Shown in pieces: positions 1-11,881 of a stretch of DNA of 64,000 nt. The position numbers and the translations under genes were made by a program. Numbering within the stretch: position 1 is the first letter of the stretch; every line of letters starts with the position of its first letter. Below the pieces are notes generated by a model. The model had not been told where the DNA came from, made no database searches, and saw only the letters and a list, made by a program, of their open reading frames with translations. This DNA is from Pratylenchus scribneri (Eukaryota > Nematoda > Chromadorea > Rhabditida > Pratylenchidae). The stretch lies in assembly GCA_030063045.1 (NCBI GenBank), contig JAQSEB010000050.1:2790001-2854000 (forward strand), written 5' to 3'.

Positions 1-17
1 GAAAAGTGCCTGTATAG

Positions 18-983
18 CAGGGCTGGGCAAAATCGAAAAATAAAAAACGATACACGATAACGATAAACGATAGGTTTCCAAAACACGATCACGATTACGA
101 TACGATAAAAAAATGGGCCAAAAACACGATATTTCACGATAAACGATAACGATAACGATTAATTTTAAAATTTTTTCTAAGTAATTAAAATCAAAATTTT
201 TTAATAGTGCTGATGAAAAAGAAATTTTTTAACGTTTACAATTTTTCAAACCCTTTCTTAAATTAATAAAATATTATCTAGCTGTTTAAAAAAACAAAAA
301 GCCTGATTAAAAGCAGCTAATAATCCAGCAGGGCTTTAGCATTTAGCCAAAATTATCTGATGAGGGAAGAAGGGCCAGATTTCTAATTTTTTGTACTTTT
401 TTATTATTTTAAATGATCGATACAAAAATTGCATAAAATTTTAATTATAAAGCCAAGTTTTGGGCTATGGCCGAATATAATTACCAAAAAATGGTCTCGT
501 CGAGGGAATTTAAGTTAAAAATGGCCCCGCCAGGGGAAAATTCAGGCCAAAAATGGCCCTGCCAAGGAAAAATTCAGGCCAAAAATGGCCCCGCCAAGGA
601 AAAATTCAAGCCAAAAATGGCCCTGCCAAGGAAAAATTCAAGCCAAAAATGGCCCTGCCAAGGAAAAATTCAGGCCAAAAATGGCCCCGCCAAGGAAAAA
701 TTCAGGCCAAAAATGGCCCCGCCAAGGAAAAATTCAGGCCAAAAATGGCCCTGCCAAGGAAAAATTCAAGCCAAAAATGGCCCTGCCAAAGAAAAATTCA
801 AGCAAAAAATGGCTTTGTCCTCAAAAAATCAAAAAAATTTTTCTTCCGAAAAGTCATTTTTAGGGGGTGTATTTCGCACGATAATCCCGGAAAAACGATA
901 GACGATAACGATAAACGATATGTGCCAAAAACACGATATTTCACGATATACGATAACGATATACGATACGATACCCAGCCCTG
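18..983. mobile_element. Non-autonomous hAT-type DNA transposon (MITE)
   Basis: The element is bounded by perfect 10-bp terminal inverted repeats, CAGGGCTGGG at 18-27 and CCCAGCCCTG at 974-983. These are flanked by an identical 8-bp direct repeat, CTGTATAG, at 10-17 and 984-991. An 8-bp target duplication with CAGGG tips is the hallmark of the hAT superfamily. Subterminal regions (about 40-165 and 880-970) are rich in repeated ACGATAACGATAAACGATA-like words on both sides. The centre carries a 32-bp minisatellite. No transposase is encoded; the open frames inside come from the stop-free 32-bp repeat. A degenerate relative lies near 32980-33170. Confidence 0.88.
515..815. repeat. 32-bp minisatellite inside the hAT element
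   Basis: About nine tandem copies of a 32-bp unit of the form GCCAAAAATGGCCCYGCCAA + GGAAAAATTCAR. Copies differ mainly at two positions (C/T in GCCCYG, and AGG versus AAG). Because 32 is not a multiple of three and the unit has no stop codon, all three plus frames stay open, which produces meaningless ORFs here. Confidence 0.9.
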
Positions 984-1369
984 CTGTATAGGGTTAAGTT
1001 CTTTAGGGGATAGCTAACATTAATTACCTTTAAGGGGAACCTCCACTCAAAACATTCTGAAGACAGATAACCGAAAAATACCGATTTTTGTTAATAATAT
1101 TAATCTATGGATTAATTAAATAATAGATATGATTAAATTTTAAAATTGCAATAAAAATCCATGGAAAATAATACAATCAAAATTCAAAAACTACAATAAA
1201 TTTACCCAAAAATAATAAACTCTCATTTTAATAATTTTTATCCAAAGAATTTATTTAAAAAAATATTCATCAAAATTAAAAATTGAAGGATGAATACAAA
1301 AAAATATTTGCCCAAAAATGCCCAATTTTCACCAAATTTTCTTCTTCAAAAGTCCCGCTGGACATCCTT

Positions 1370-1982
1370 TCATTTATCCTGAGAATAAGCGGCCTCATTG
1401 CACATTGAGATGTTCCCTTTGATGTAGCTTGTTTCGCAAACGTACATTAAAGATGACGGTGGGGCCTGATGGTGATGGGTGCCGTCGCAAAGTTGCTGGC
1501 AAATTTTATATTTACCAACAACACCGTGCTCCTTGCAACATTCTGTGTTGGGGGAATTAAAAAGTAATTAAGTTAACAAAGGCCAATTTACCGCGATTGT
1601 CCTTCTTATTGGTGTAGCATTTTACGTATGGATTCCAATGGCCGATTTGGCCCAAATCCTTTGCCTCTACGGTGGTTGGATTCTCCGGCGGAAATTTGCA
1701 GCCTAATGGATTTTAAGAAAAAATTATATTTTTTATTAAATTTTTAAATAATTTCGGAAAATTTTAATATTGAGAATCATTTTTAAAATATTTTCAATTA
1801 TGATTTGATAATTTACAATCTTTGATGGTGTCCTCGCGCAATGATGGACTGATTTCTTGGCAACATTCAGCAAATTCATCGCTTGGTGTTAACGGGATTA
1901 TGTCACCTCGGTAGGTTGAAACGAAGGTCCCAATGGCCAAGAAGGCACAAAAGAACAAAATAGTTGAGGAAATTGAGGACAT
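1370..1982 (-). CDS. Secreted DB-module (nematode Cys-rich) protein
   Basis: Three exons on the minus strand (1982-1817, 1702-1592, 1542-1370) join in frame. The product starts with a signal peptide (MSSISSTILFFCAFLAIGTF) and is about 150 residues long. The mature part is Cys-rich with paired cysteines: ECCQE, DCCKFPP, KCYTNKKDNRECCKEHGV, CQQLCDG and YVCETSY. The CC...C spacing and the D-x-x-ECC...GV...CxxLCDG stretch match the DB module (Pfam DB, a domain of unknown function found mainly in nematode extracellular proteins). The start is the first ATG before the hydrophobic leader, and the end is TGA at 1370-1372. The role is unknown; a secreted disulphide-bonded product is inferred. Confidence 0.78.
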
Positions 1983-2358
1983 TTTTAAAAAGTTTTTGAT
2001 ATGTGAAAGATTGGTTTTGATTGAATTAAAAATGAGGAAAATTGAAGGGCGATTTGCCTCTTTTTAAGACCAAAAAATTGATGGAAAAAATGATGCCATT
2101 CAAATTAAAAATTCAAAATTTAATGGCCTAAAAAGCTTTTAAAATTCTAAAATAGGAAAATTATATTCAAATAAAATCATAAAAAATGATGACGGAATAT
2201 TTAAAAATTTTAATGCATTTAAATTTTTTTTACTAAATTTAGAATAAAGACAATAAAATATAAAATGTTGAAATAATTTTTAATATTGTATTAAATTTAG
2301 ACAATATTCGTCATATTTTATTAATTATTATTAATCTTCCAATGCTGCCTCATTTCTC

Positions 2359-3068
2359 TCAAGTCGCGGCATTCGCCTTTTCCGCCTGTTCTTTTTCCAT
2401 TTCCGCTTTTCGTTTTGCTTTTTCCTCCTCTCGCTTTTTGGCCTTTTCCATTGCCCTGGCCAAAAATGCATCTTCATTTGGTGGATTGTCCAAAAGGGCA
2501 ATGCATTTGGCAAAATTTTCGGCCGACAATTGCTTTTTCATGTCATCCCTCAATGCGGTCTCGAATTGCTTTTTGTATGCTTCCTCCAATTTCTTGCCAT
2601 TCTATGCCAAAATTAAAATTAAATTATTTATAATTTGTAACAAAAATCAAAATATATAAAAAATTTTACTATATATTTTGGAGAAACAATAAAAATCGAT
2701 AAATTGAAATTTAAAGGAAAATATTTAGAAATTTTAAATTAATTTTTATATTTTTTTTTACTTTTTTTAAAATTATTTTATTGAAATTTTGTAAATTTTC
2801 ATAAAAAAATCCATAAATTGAAATTCAAGGAAAAATTTTTAAAAAATTAAAATAAATTTCTAAAAATAATTTTTGCATTTATTTAAAAAAAAATATTTCT
2901 TCCTCTTTAAAATTTTACCTCATCCGGATCATAAAGAATGTCCTCAATCCTCTCAAAATTCACCACCAAACCTTCGATCGGAAAAAGAAGCTTAAAAAAA
3001 GGTTTAAAAAATAGTTTTAAAATTGGATGATTCACCTTGTGAAGTCGTTCCTCATAGGATGCTGGCAT
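2359..3068 (-). CDS. Small charged coiled-coil-like protein, unknown
   Basis: Three phase-0 exons (about 3068-3036, about 2995-2920 and about 2602-2359) give a protein of roughly 115 residues beginning MPASYEERLHK. It has a short conserved-looking middle (NFERIEDILYDPDENGKK) and a C-terminal third that is almost entirely charged (AMEKAKKREEEKAKRKAEME), which predicts a long helix or coiled coil. There is no signal peptide or membrane segment, so it is probably cytosolic or nuclear. I do not recognise the family. Splice sites are canonical (gtgaat, gtaaaa donors; ttaag and catag acceptors) and the frame is kept across both junctions, so a real gene is likely. Confidence 0.6.
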
Positions 3069-3945
3069 TTTGAAAAATAATTTGGACCTGGAAAATTACT
3101 AAAAATGGGGATTAAAAAAATTAATGAATGTGGTATTTAATTATTCTGTTATTTTATAGGGTTGCTCAAAGTGATTTTAAACCGGTATTCGGTTTAAAAA
3201 AAAGTCAGTTTTCGAAATTTCCATTTTTCTTTTTTAAATTTCATCGATTTTCTCAAACCGAAACCGCCCCTATTATGAAAATTAAAATTATAAAAAATCA
3301 GGGAATATTTTTTTTTTAATTTCTATTTTTCCTATGAATTTTTTCTTCATATACATAAATTTAATAAAACTTTAAAATGGGAAAAGTGTTGACTAAAAAA
3401 CGCATTTTTTGATATTATCTTTTCGAACAATTGATTAGAGAAATTGTTTTAAATGAGTTCAAATTAGTCTCAGTAAAATAGAGAGAATATTGGATATTTG
3501 ATGGGCGGAAAAGATTTGGATTGATTGGATTTGGGAAAATTTTGAAAGGATGGAGAGGCCAAATGTCCCAACTCCCAACAATGTTAAATAATCTCCGCCC
3601 CCGTTAAAATCGAGACGAGGATGGACGGCTGGCAGAACAGCTGCCATGAGAAAAAAAAACAATAAATAAAAATAGAGATCAAAATTGGATCAGAGAAAGA
3701 AGATTAAAAAATAAAATAAAGATTGGAAAATCATTGAAATAGGAAAAAATCTGTTTTTAACCAAATTTTTCATAAATAATTTATTAATCAATGAAGCATT
3801 TTATTTAAAAAAAAAGATTAACGAGTAAAAATATTTAATAAAATTATTTTAAGAATTCCGATTAAATTATTATTTTGGCATGCCATTTTGAATATAATTA
3901 GTGTTTCTCTCCTTTCAAATTCAATTGTGCTTTCCTTTTGTTTTG
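3069..3945. other. Intergenic, no gene seen
   Basis: AT-rich sequence between two minus-strand genes. An open frame at 3459-3662 (minus) is short and low in complexity, with no supporting homology or splice partner. No repeat family was recognised. Confidence 0.5.
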
Positions 3946-5018
3946 TTAGTGACGACGACGGCGACTTTAATTTAATTACAAGATTAAATTATAAGTAACA
4001 TTAACATTAATTTTACATACCTCTTCATTTCACTGTCCATCTGCTTCTTCACCTCTCTTGCTGCTTCCTTTGCTTTCATTGATTCTTCCAATTCCTGGCC
4101 AGAGATGCAACCCTTTCGACCAAATTCGGATACCTTCAATTGAATTTTGAATAGGAATATACATATTTGGATAAATTTCATTTAAATTCAAGAATAAAAA
4201 ATCAAAATCATTTAATTAGAACAAATTCGAATTGACCATAAAAAATATCAGAAGATTTTATTTTTCTTACTTTTGATATTTTGACTAATTAATCAAATAT
4301 TTAAAATATATAAAATATATTTATTTCCTTACATAAAATTTTTGCAAAATTTTATGTAAGGAAATTTTTTTGATTAAAATTTTACTTTAATTAAAAAATT
4401 TTTTAAATAATTAAAACCATTACGTAATGACTAAAGTAGACCATATGTTGATAAATAGCAATAGCGCAACTGGGAATCATTATACCCAACACCGTATTTG
4501 AACAATCCGTATCTTCATCCCAACATTCGGTAAAATATAAATTCGGATCAGAGAAAAGTTGCACATTTGGTGTTGCTTCCTTCTTGGCATCATCTTGCTC
4601 CTGCCATTGGCTCCATTTTGCAAAATTTGCCTCACGGAAATCGTCAATATCGGGCATCCCTCTTGGATACCAAATTTCCACATTCGCATGGTAATATGCA
4701 GCGTCGATGCTTAAAATTATCAATAGGGGTTTTAAAAGTAATAAACAATGAAAATTATTTAAAAAAGAAAAGAAAAAAAACCATAAATCTTGAGGCAAGT
4801 GAATTTAAATAAATTTATAATTCCATATCGGTACACTAATATTGGGCGACGTCTCAACTGGGCTCTGTCGCTTGTAGCTCATTAAAGAGTAAAGACCAAA
4901 CGGATATAGATTATTTTGGTGTCAAATTAAAAAGAGCATTGCTTGCAATCGATGGGTATAAGATTATTTGGTTTGGTTCAGAATTAGCAAAGTAGTACTC
5001 AAAATCTTAAAGCAAATT

Positions 5019-5088
<70 letters not shown>

Positions 5089-6777
5089 GGGTTTTTGAGT
5101 ACCATTGCTAATTCTGAACCAAACCAAATAAATCATATATCTATCGATAGTCAGCAGTGAGCTCTTTAATTTGACACCAAAATAATCTATATCCGTTTTG
5201 TCCTTAATGAGCTACAAGCGACGGCGCCCAATCGAGACGTCGCCCAGCAGTTTAGCGGGTCCGAAATCCAGTAAAGGAATATTTTATACCATAATATTCA
5301 TTAACCTGCAATTTTGACTGCGCACGGCGACCAATTCGCATAAAACATTCTTCCCAATGCCCGAATCTTTTGGCCAACATGGTGGCAAATGTGTCACAAT
5401 ATCCCTTTGATTGACAATTCGAAAGCTTTAAGCAAAAAGCAAAATTTAATTATTAAAAATAAAAATGACCTTTTCTTGATTTTCTGCTCCAGTTCCTTTA
5501 TAAATTTGTAATTTCCCACTCTAGGGGAACCATAAGTGAACAATTGAACTTGGTCTGGTGATCGAATTCCCTCGGCCACAGTTCGAAGGGCTGCAATTGT
5601 AGCCAATGCGCCGCCCAAGGAATGGCCAGTGAAGGTGATCGTAAAATCCTTGGGAAAATATTTAAATTAATTCGAAAATAATCGTAAATCAAAATTTTCT
5701 ATATTTTTTTGGATTTTAAAAAATTGAACAAAATTACCGCATAATTGGGATTTGTCAACAAATTCATCCACGATGGCGTAGACCAGAGTAGATCAATTGC
5801 AATATTGTTATAGCTGTTAACCTGAAAAATTTTCGAAACTATATGAAAGAATGCCCCTTTTTGAAATTTTTTTTCAAAATCATGAAATGATACACAAATC
5901 GATTCGTCTCGAAGCTCAGCAGGAAAATGTTTTTATTTTCGCTAAAACTCAATAATAAAAAAGTTATGAACCAAAGAAAGTAAAAAAAATGCACAAAGGA
6001 AATATGGGTTGTATCGGAACTGTTCCGTTCCTTAATTTTAATTAAACAAGAAAAATCCAAATTTTTACCACAATTCGGAAGGATTACATAATTCATAATA
6101 ATAATTATTTGCAACTGATTTTTTCGATGTATATTTATGTTTTTCTACTATTTAAGGTTTAGTAAATGGAGAAATTAAATTTATTAATGAAAATTCTAAT
6201 TCTTTTTTTTTTCACCTCCCCTTTCGTCCATTGCAAATTGTCTACCGGATTGGCAAAAGACGTAGCAAACCATTGGCTGAATAGTTGGTTCCACGAATTT
6301 GTGCCACGAAAAGCGATTCCAATTTGCTTTGATTTGATTGAAACCGTAACCAAATATTTACATGGGTTCCCCGATGAATCGCATCGCCAATGCTCTCTCG
6401 AATGGATATGCCATTCTTCGTCCACGGGCAATGAACTGCAAGAAAATGGATTTATTTAAATATTATTTTATGATTAAATTTTACGTTTGAATTCAAATTA
6501 ATTTTCGTTATTAAAATATTAAGATTTATTTACTTTTTGATGCAATTTTGTGTAATTTGCAATAGCGGGTCATTGTGAGGATCGTTATAAGAGGCGACAG
6601 CAAGTCCAAAAAATTGTCGGGCTTCAAATTCTTTGTATCCAGATTTGCCATCTCCTGGCGGTGGCAACGAATTATGGAACACTTAAAATATTCGAAAATA
6701 TTTTTAAAAAAATATTATTAATAAAACAAACATAGTGAATAGATGAATAAAGTAGAACAGGAGAATGCGAATAACAT
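3946..6777 (-). CDS. Class 3 lipase, secreted
   Basis: Exons on the minus strand assemble to a triacylglycerol lipase (alpha/beta hydrolase, Lipase_3) of about 400 residues. The order is: signal-like leader (MLFAFSCSTLFIYS, from 6777), FEARQFFGLAVASYNDP, an exon with IGIAFRGTNSWNQ, NSYNNIAIDLLWS, the nucleophile elbow FTGHSLGGALA, YGSPRVGNYKF, then FRIVNQRDIVTHLPPC with the expected acid residue, and YYHANVEIWYP with the expected His, ending in a Cys-rich stretch (ECWDEDTDCSNT). The Ser-Asp-His triad is therefore complete. The last exons (4150-4030, then 3970-3946) add a charged tail that ends in RRRRH; that tail is less certain. The intron between about 5308 and 4710 carries a foldback element. 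The likely role is hydrolysis of lipid esters outside the cell or in the gut. Confidence 0.75.
4843..5246. mobile_element. Foldback element with (TAA)n loop, in lipase intron
   Basis: Two arms of about 170-190 bp are inverted copies of each other. The left arm starts TGGGCGACGTCTC (4843) and the right arm ends GAGACGTCGCCCA (5246). Inside, words such as GCTAATTCTGAACCAAACCA and its complement mirror each other around a (TAA/AAT)n microsatellite at about 5020-5088. No target duplication is evident. The element lies wholly in an intron of the lipase. A possible degenerate relative is near 35140-35560. Confidence 0.75.
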
Positions 6778-7672
6778 TGAATGAAACGAATTTATTTGAA
6801 AAATTGAAACCCAAATTTAATCTGTATTTAGTAAGATAATTAATTTGAAAATTTCAAAAAAAAAAAATGCAAAATGTTATTAATATAATTAAAAATATAA
6901 TATCTCTTAAGGTAATTGCAGCATTTTATATGATATATAAAATCATTTGTGGACAGGTATGTGGCCCGAACATTTAAAGCATACTGTGCGTTACACAAAA
7001 AATGAAAGGATAAAACCATAGGCTAGGACGGAATGGAATGAAAATTGGAAAAAAGTGGGAAATGGGGGTGGACTGGAGATGGAGACATTTTAGTGGAGAT
7101 CTGACTGGGAGATTAGAATTCCAGATAAAAAATTCTAATAAACATAACGAATGTTTGGCCAATTTACTGGGAAAAAATGTTCGCATTAGAATACATTTGC
7201 TTGGTACTTTGGTAGGCTACTTTCTTCCTGAGTGGAATTAGAAAATGTAAAAAAATGGGACTATGAATGTTGAAAAAAAACAATTGAAAGAAGCTAATGG
7301 AATAATTAAAGGAAATGGAATGAAATTGTTTGTTGAAAGAATTTTTAGCACAAGAAGAAATCTGTGAAAATGTTGGGAAAATGCAAATTAATCGAACTTG
7401 CAAAAAATGACCATTGTCAAAGATTTTTTGCCCTTTATCCTTCATAAAAAATTTTATAGGTAAATTTTCTCATTTAATTCCCAAAATTTTTATTGGAATA
7501 CATTTTTGTTTCCCCTCAGCAGGTAAGCTATTAATAAATGGAATGTAGAATAAAAATATGTTATTAATCAAATTTATCCGAATTATTGTGTAAAAAATAA
7601 TTTAACTTGTTGAGTTTAAATCAAATTGGTATCGAATTTATTTGATTTATATTCCCTCAATTTTCATGTCCT
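6778..7672. other. Intergenic, no gene seen
   Basis: The region lies upstream of the lipase and downstream of the dehydrogenase, both on the minus strand. Overlapping short ORFs exist on both strands around 6974-7445, but none has recognisable domains, codon bias or splice partners. Confidence 0.5.
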
Positions 7673-9014
7673 TCATTTGGTGCCGCGAGCATCCGGTGGC
7701 AGACGACCTTTATTCAAATTAATGGATTATTTTTTGCAATAAATTCTTTCCCTTTACCATCAATATCCTTGTATCCGTAGGCCATAGCCAATTCTGTTGT
7801 GGTGTGAATTTTGCCGGTCTTCTCAATGACTTTCGGATCAGTGGCCAATGCAACAATTGCTTTGCCCGGAAATTCCACCGATTCTCCGCTGTCGAAAGCC
7901 GGCTAAAAATGGGAATTTGTTTAACTAAATTTATGTAATTAATTTAATCAATATTAATTGAATTATATTTTGAATCCAAATTTTCCCTTTATTTCTTACA
8001 TTTCCTAATCCAGAAAGCAATTCGGTTTGGGCAAATCCAGGCCACAATGAAATTGCCGTGACTCCATGCTCCTTCAATTCCACTGCCATATCCTTGGCCA
8101 TTTTGTCAACTCCGGCCTTTCCAACTCCATATGCCACACCGAACAAGTATTTCTCGCCACCAAGTGAGCTGAGATTCACAATCAGTCCAGCACCTTTAAT
8201 TTTATTCAATTTTTTAATTAGCTAAACATTAACAATATTTAAGTAATCAAATTAATTAAAATTAAAATGCTTAATAATTAATTTACCACGTGGAACCATC
8301 AAACGTGCAGCCAAAGCGGAACAAAAATAGACATTTCGGAGGCCAACTTCGTTCACGGTGTCCCACATTTCGAGATCAGATTCCCAAAATTTCTTGCCAC
8401 CATTTGCGATTAAGGCCTAAAATAATAAAAATAAATTACTTTTTTAGAATATTTTTTCCTTTCAACAGAAATTAAACCAAAAACAAATCATTCCCCTTAT
8501 TTATTTTATTAATATTAATTTTAAATTTTTAATCAAATAATTAATTTTTTTTACCGGCACTGCTGAATAAGCATTGTTGACCAAAATGTCCAATTTTCCT
8601 CCCTGCTCCTTCTCGATTTGTTTGAACAACTTTTGAATGTCTTCCAAATTTGAATGGTCGCAATAAATTGGGACGCATTTGCCACCGCCGCGAGCATTTG
8701 CTTCTGAAAATAAAAAGCGAATTAATTAACAAATTAATTTTTATACAGATCCATATTAAAATCTTGATAATTTTAATTCAAATAGATTTCCCTTAAAATT
8801 ATTCCCAAATTTATTGTTTACCTTTGGCCGTTTGTTCCAATGATGGCAACACTCCTTTGTTCTTGTCCTCGCGATATGAAGCATCCGGAGCTCGTCCAGT
8901 GATGTAAACGGTGGCACCGGCCCCAGTCAATTGAAGAGCAATTCCGCGACCAATTCCGCGCGATGCTCCGGTCACCAAAGCAATTTTGCCTGCCAATGGT
9001 CCAGTTGATGTCAT
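7673..9014 (-). CDS. dhrs1: Short-chain dehydrogenase/reductase, DHRS1-like
   Basis: Six minus-strand exons give a classical SDR. Order: [20 protein letters not shown] (cofactor motif TGxxxGIG) in exon 1 from 9014, [13 protein letters not shown] and [12 protein letters not shown] in exon 2, [20 protein letters not shown], then NLSSLGG with the catalytic Ser and [14 protein letters not shown] with the YxxxK pair, [12 protein letters not shown], and finally [14 protein letters not shown]. The NNAY form, the FWE..MWD..N.VGLR stretch and the ARLMVP and YGVGKA..DK..D segments match human DHRS1 closely, so orthology to that group is likely. The C-terminus stops soon after DIDGR, shorter than the human protein. 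An NAD(P)-linked oxidoreductase acting on steroid or carbonyl substrates is inferred from the family. Confidence 0.85.
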
Positions 9015-9645
9015 TTGTCCAATTTAAATTTTAGTCAAAAAAGATTGCTCAATAAATTAAAAAATTCTCTTTAAAAATAAAGGGGAAATTAGTAATTTTT
9101 TAGTCAATTAAATGTTCATAAAATATTCTCTTAAAAATTAATAAAAGGGAAATTTTAGTGTTCTTATCGATCACAGAAAGCAAATAAGAATCAAATTCTG
9201 CTGAATTTCCCTTGTCCTCTTTCTATTTTATACTAATATTTTAAAGGATGTCCATCAAGCCATCGCAAACTACAAACTCATCCATAAAAAAGATATCACA
9301 ATTTGTTTGTGGCGAACATTGTGTTTCCCTTTCTCTAGTAGAGATGGAGACTGGAGATGGAAAGGCAATCCCCGTCCCCACTATACTACACTACAAAATA
9401 TAATCTGCTTCTCATTTATTTACCACTAAATTTGCATTTATGTTTAGTAAGTTATGACTTCTGCTGTTGAAGAATTGTGTTGTGTATTGTGTTTAGTATC
9501 TAGTGTAGTGTGATAATAATCATATCAATCAAAAAATTAAAAAGACAATGGATAAATATTCAAAACAGTATAAAAAACTTATTTTAGGCTACATTTTTAA
9601 ATTTTTTTTCAGTCAATTTAATTTGTTGAACTCATTTAATTACGC
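9015..9645. other. Intergenic, no gene seen
   Basis: Upstream region of the dehydrogenase. No coding exon or RNA gene was recognised. Confidence 0.45.
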
Positions 9646-9649
9646 CTGT

Positions 9650-10295
9650 TTTTTTGCACCAATTCCGTCTGTTTTTGCACTAATTCAGCCTGTTTAGTGT
9701 TTTTTGCACTAATTCCGCCTGTTTTGTGTTTTTGCACTAATTCAGCCTGTTTTGTGTTTTTTGCACTAATTCCGCCTGTTTTGTGTTTTTTGCACTAATT
9801 CAGCCTGTTTTGTGTTTTTGCACTAATTCAGCCTGTTTTGTGTTTTTTGCACTAATTCCGCCTGTTTTGTGTTTTTTGCACTAATTCAGCCTGTTTTGTG
9901 TTTTTGCACTAATTCAGCCTGTTTTGTGTTTTTGCACTAATTCAGCCTGTTTTGTGTTTTTGCACTAATTCCGCCTGTTTTGTGTTTTTTGCACTAATTC
10001 AGCCTGTTTTGTGTTTTTTGCACTAATTCAGCCTGTTTTGTGTTTTTGCACTAATTCAGCCTGTTTTGTGTTTTTGCACTAATTCCGCCTGTTTTGTGTT
10101 TTTTGCACTAATTCAGCCTGTTTTGTGTTTTTTGCACTAATTCAGCCTGTTTTGTGTTTTTGCACTAATTCAGCCTGTTTTGTGTTTTTGCACCAATTCC
10201 GTCTGTTTGTGTTTTTGCACTAATTCAGCCTGTTTTGTGTTTTTCTTCACTATTCAGCCTGTTTTTTGTTTTTGCACTAATTCCGCCTCTGTTCC
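9650..10295. repeat. 27/28-bp minisatellite array
   Basis: About 23 tandem copies of a 27-28 bp unit of the form TTTTGCACTAATTCAGCCTG + TTTTGTGT. Copies vary by one T in the run and by AGCC versus CGCC. Both ends are more diverged than the middle. Confidence 0.93.
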
Positions 10296-10653
10296 CTGTT
10301 TTATCTTTTTTTTCTGCTGTTAAGACAATGAAGTTATATTTTGTGTAGTCTGTAATGTAATGTTACAGACTACAGATCAATCAAAAATTAATTACAATAG
10401 ATTAATAATAATAAATCCAAATCAGTAAAAAAAAATTAATAAAAGCTAATTTAATAATTTTAATTCTTATCAACTCGATTTGGTGAACTTTATTTTTCCA
10501 TAAGAGCAGAGAGGGAAGAGTCCCATTGTGTCCCAGCATAATTATTTTTACAAATAAGTTCTCTTTTTTCCCAAATTAAATATTATCAATTTCTAAAATA
10601 TATATTGATTAAGCTTCAATTTTTTCACATAATTTTTTATCATCGCTAATAAA

Positions 10654-11187
10654 ATGCACTTCTCAATCACTGTTTTCATTTGCATTCTGATCATTTGCGT
10701 ATCACTTTTTCCGGGTTTCATTATTCTTGGTAAGGATTAATATTACTTAAATGTTAATACATATTTTTGTGAAGGATTCTTCCAAAATGTCATATTGGAA
10801 GCAGCTCCATCGAATTGGCTGGACATTGGAGAAGTTGCAGTTTCAACATTCAAAGTATTTAAATTTAAACCTTTAAGAATAATTTTTTTGAACAATTTAT
10901 TTCTTAAATTTCAGTTCCTGGTCTACAGTATTCTCTGTTTTTTGTCCATCATGCTCTACTCCGATTTGGCTCTTCCCTCAGCTTTGTACTGTTTTTACTG
11001 GACTCTCTCGCGCACTTCCCTGCCCCATGAATCCCTGGATACTCAACAAACAACCAAATCCCTTATTCGCCGTTCTTCCTTCTCATTTCCATCACAATCA
11101 AAGTGCATTAATGAATTTATGGATGAAATTGATAAGAAAATTCTAACATCACATGGGCGAAAGCGATCTGTCTCATCAATTAATTGA
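10654..11187 (+). CDS. Small membrane protein, unknown
   Basis: Three exons (10654-10730, about 10775-10855, about 10914-11187) join in phase to a protein of about 145 residues. It begins with a strongly hydrophobic segment (MHFSITVFICILIICVSLFP) that can be a signal anchor. A second hydrophobic span follows (FLVYSILCFLSIMLYSDLAL), then a polar, Ser-rich tail that ends GRKRSVSSIN. The donor (gtaaggat) and acceptors (gtgaag, tttcag) are canonical. I do not recognise the family. Two membrane passes with a cytosolic tail is the simplest reading. Confidence 0.6.
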
Positions 11188-11530
11188 AATGAAATGAGAA
11201 GACATTTGATAAATCAGATAGATAATAAAATATGTTTTCTTAATTTTTCGTACATTTTAATTAATGCAGCGAATCTCGAATAATTCAACATTTCATTAAA
11301 TTAATCTGATAAAGTTGAGTGGACTTCTTTTATCCCAAAAAAATTTAAATAAAAATTCAGGATAATTTGATAAAAATAAATTTTTGAGCAGGAATTTTTG
11401 CCTTAAAATACCTCCTGCTATTCTCCGACTTCTCAAGTCTAAAAAATACATTCCTATTATGACTTAATTATTTACAAATTAATTTAGCTATAATTTTTTA
11501 TTTTCATTAATCTGTTAAATTTTTTGCCAA

Positions 11531-11881
11531 TTACGTTGATGGACTTTGTTCTCCCCTTTCTTCAACGATTTGGGGAACAGGCAATGAAATCACTGGTTCT
11601 GGCACAATGACATTTCTTGGATTATGCCTACAAATTGGGAAAAAAAACATCTGTCGAAAATCACGGCACAACAAAAATAGGCATAAATCCTCGATGAAAG
11701 AGCAAAAAATCTCTGCCCAACTGTTAATTATACTCATATTCCATAAGAGAGGTATAATATTTAGGTCGACAAATATAATGTCAGCCACAAATTGTATCGA
11801 AAATGGGACAATTCCAGCCATACAAACAATGCAAATGTGCACATGGTCAATCCGATTGATTTGCAATTTCATTTTTGCTAA
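11531..11881 (-). pseudogene. Chemoreceptor 3' fragment (TM6-TM7)
   Basis: A single minus-strand exon follows an acceptor (ctttag) at 11882. It encodes LAKMKLQINRIDHVHICIVC and continues through two hydrophobic helices to LCLFLLCRDFRQMFFFPICR and a polar tail. The layout resembles the TM6-TM7 end of the receptor gene at 26.4-28.0 kb (compare MQIT..NDRVKIMIICLAS and LICAEFRALVKKEL). I found no upstream exons for TM1-TM5, so this is a gene fragment or the end of a gene whose other exons I could not see. Confidence 0.5.

Noticed and set aside
467..1017. Three long overlapping ORFs with KNGPAKEKF-type repeats
   Set aside because: They arise from a stop-free 32-bp minisatellite inside a DNA transposon. 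The same sequence is open in all plus frames.
3459..3662. 67-codon minus-strand ORF with a hydrophobic start
   Set aside because: It lies in AT-rich intergenic DNA with no acceptor, donor or family resemblance.
9650..10295. Possible CRISPR array
   Set aside because: Units are head-to-tail with no unique spacers and the genome is eukaryotic; this is a minisatellite.
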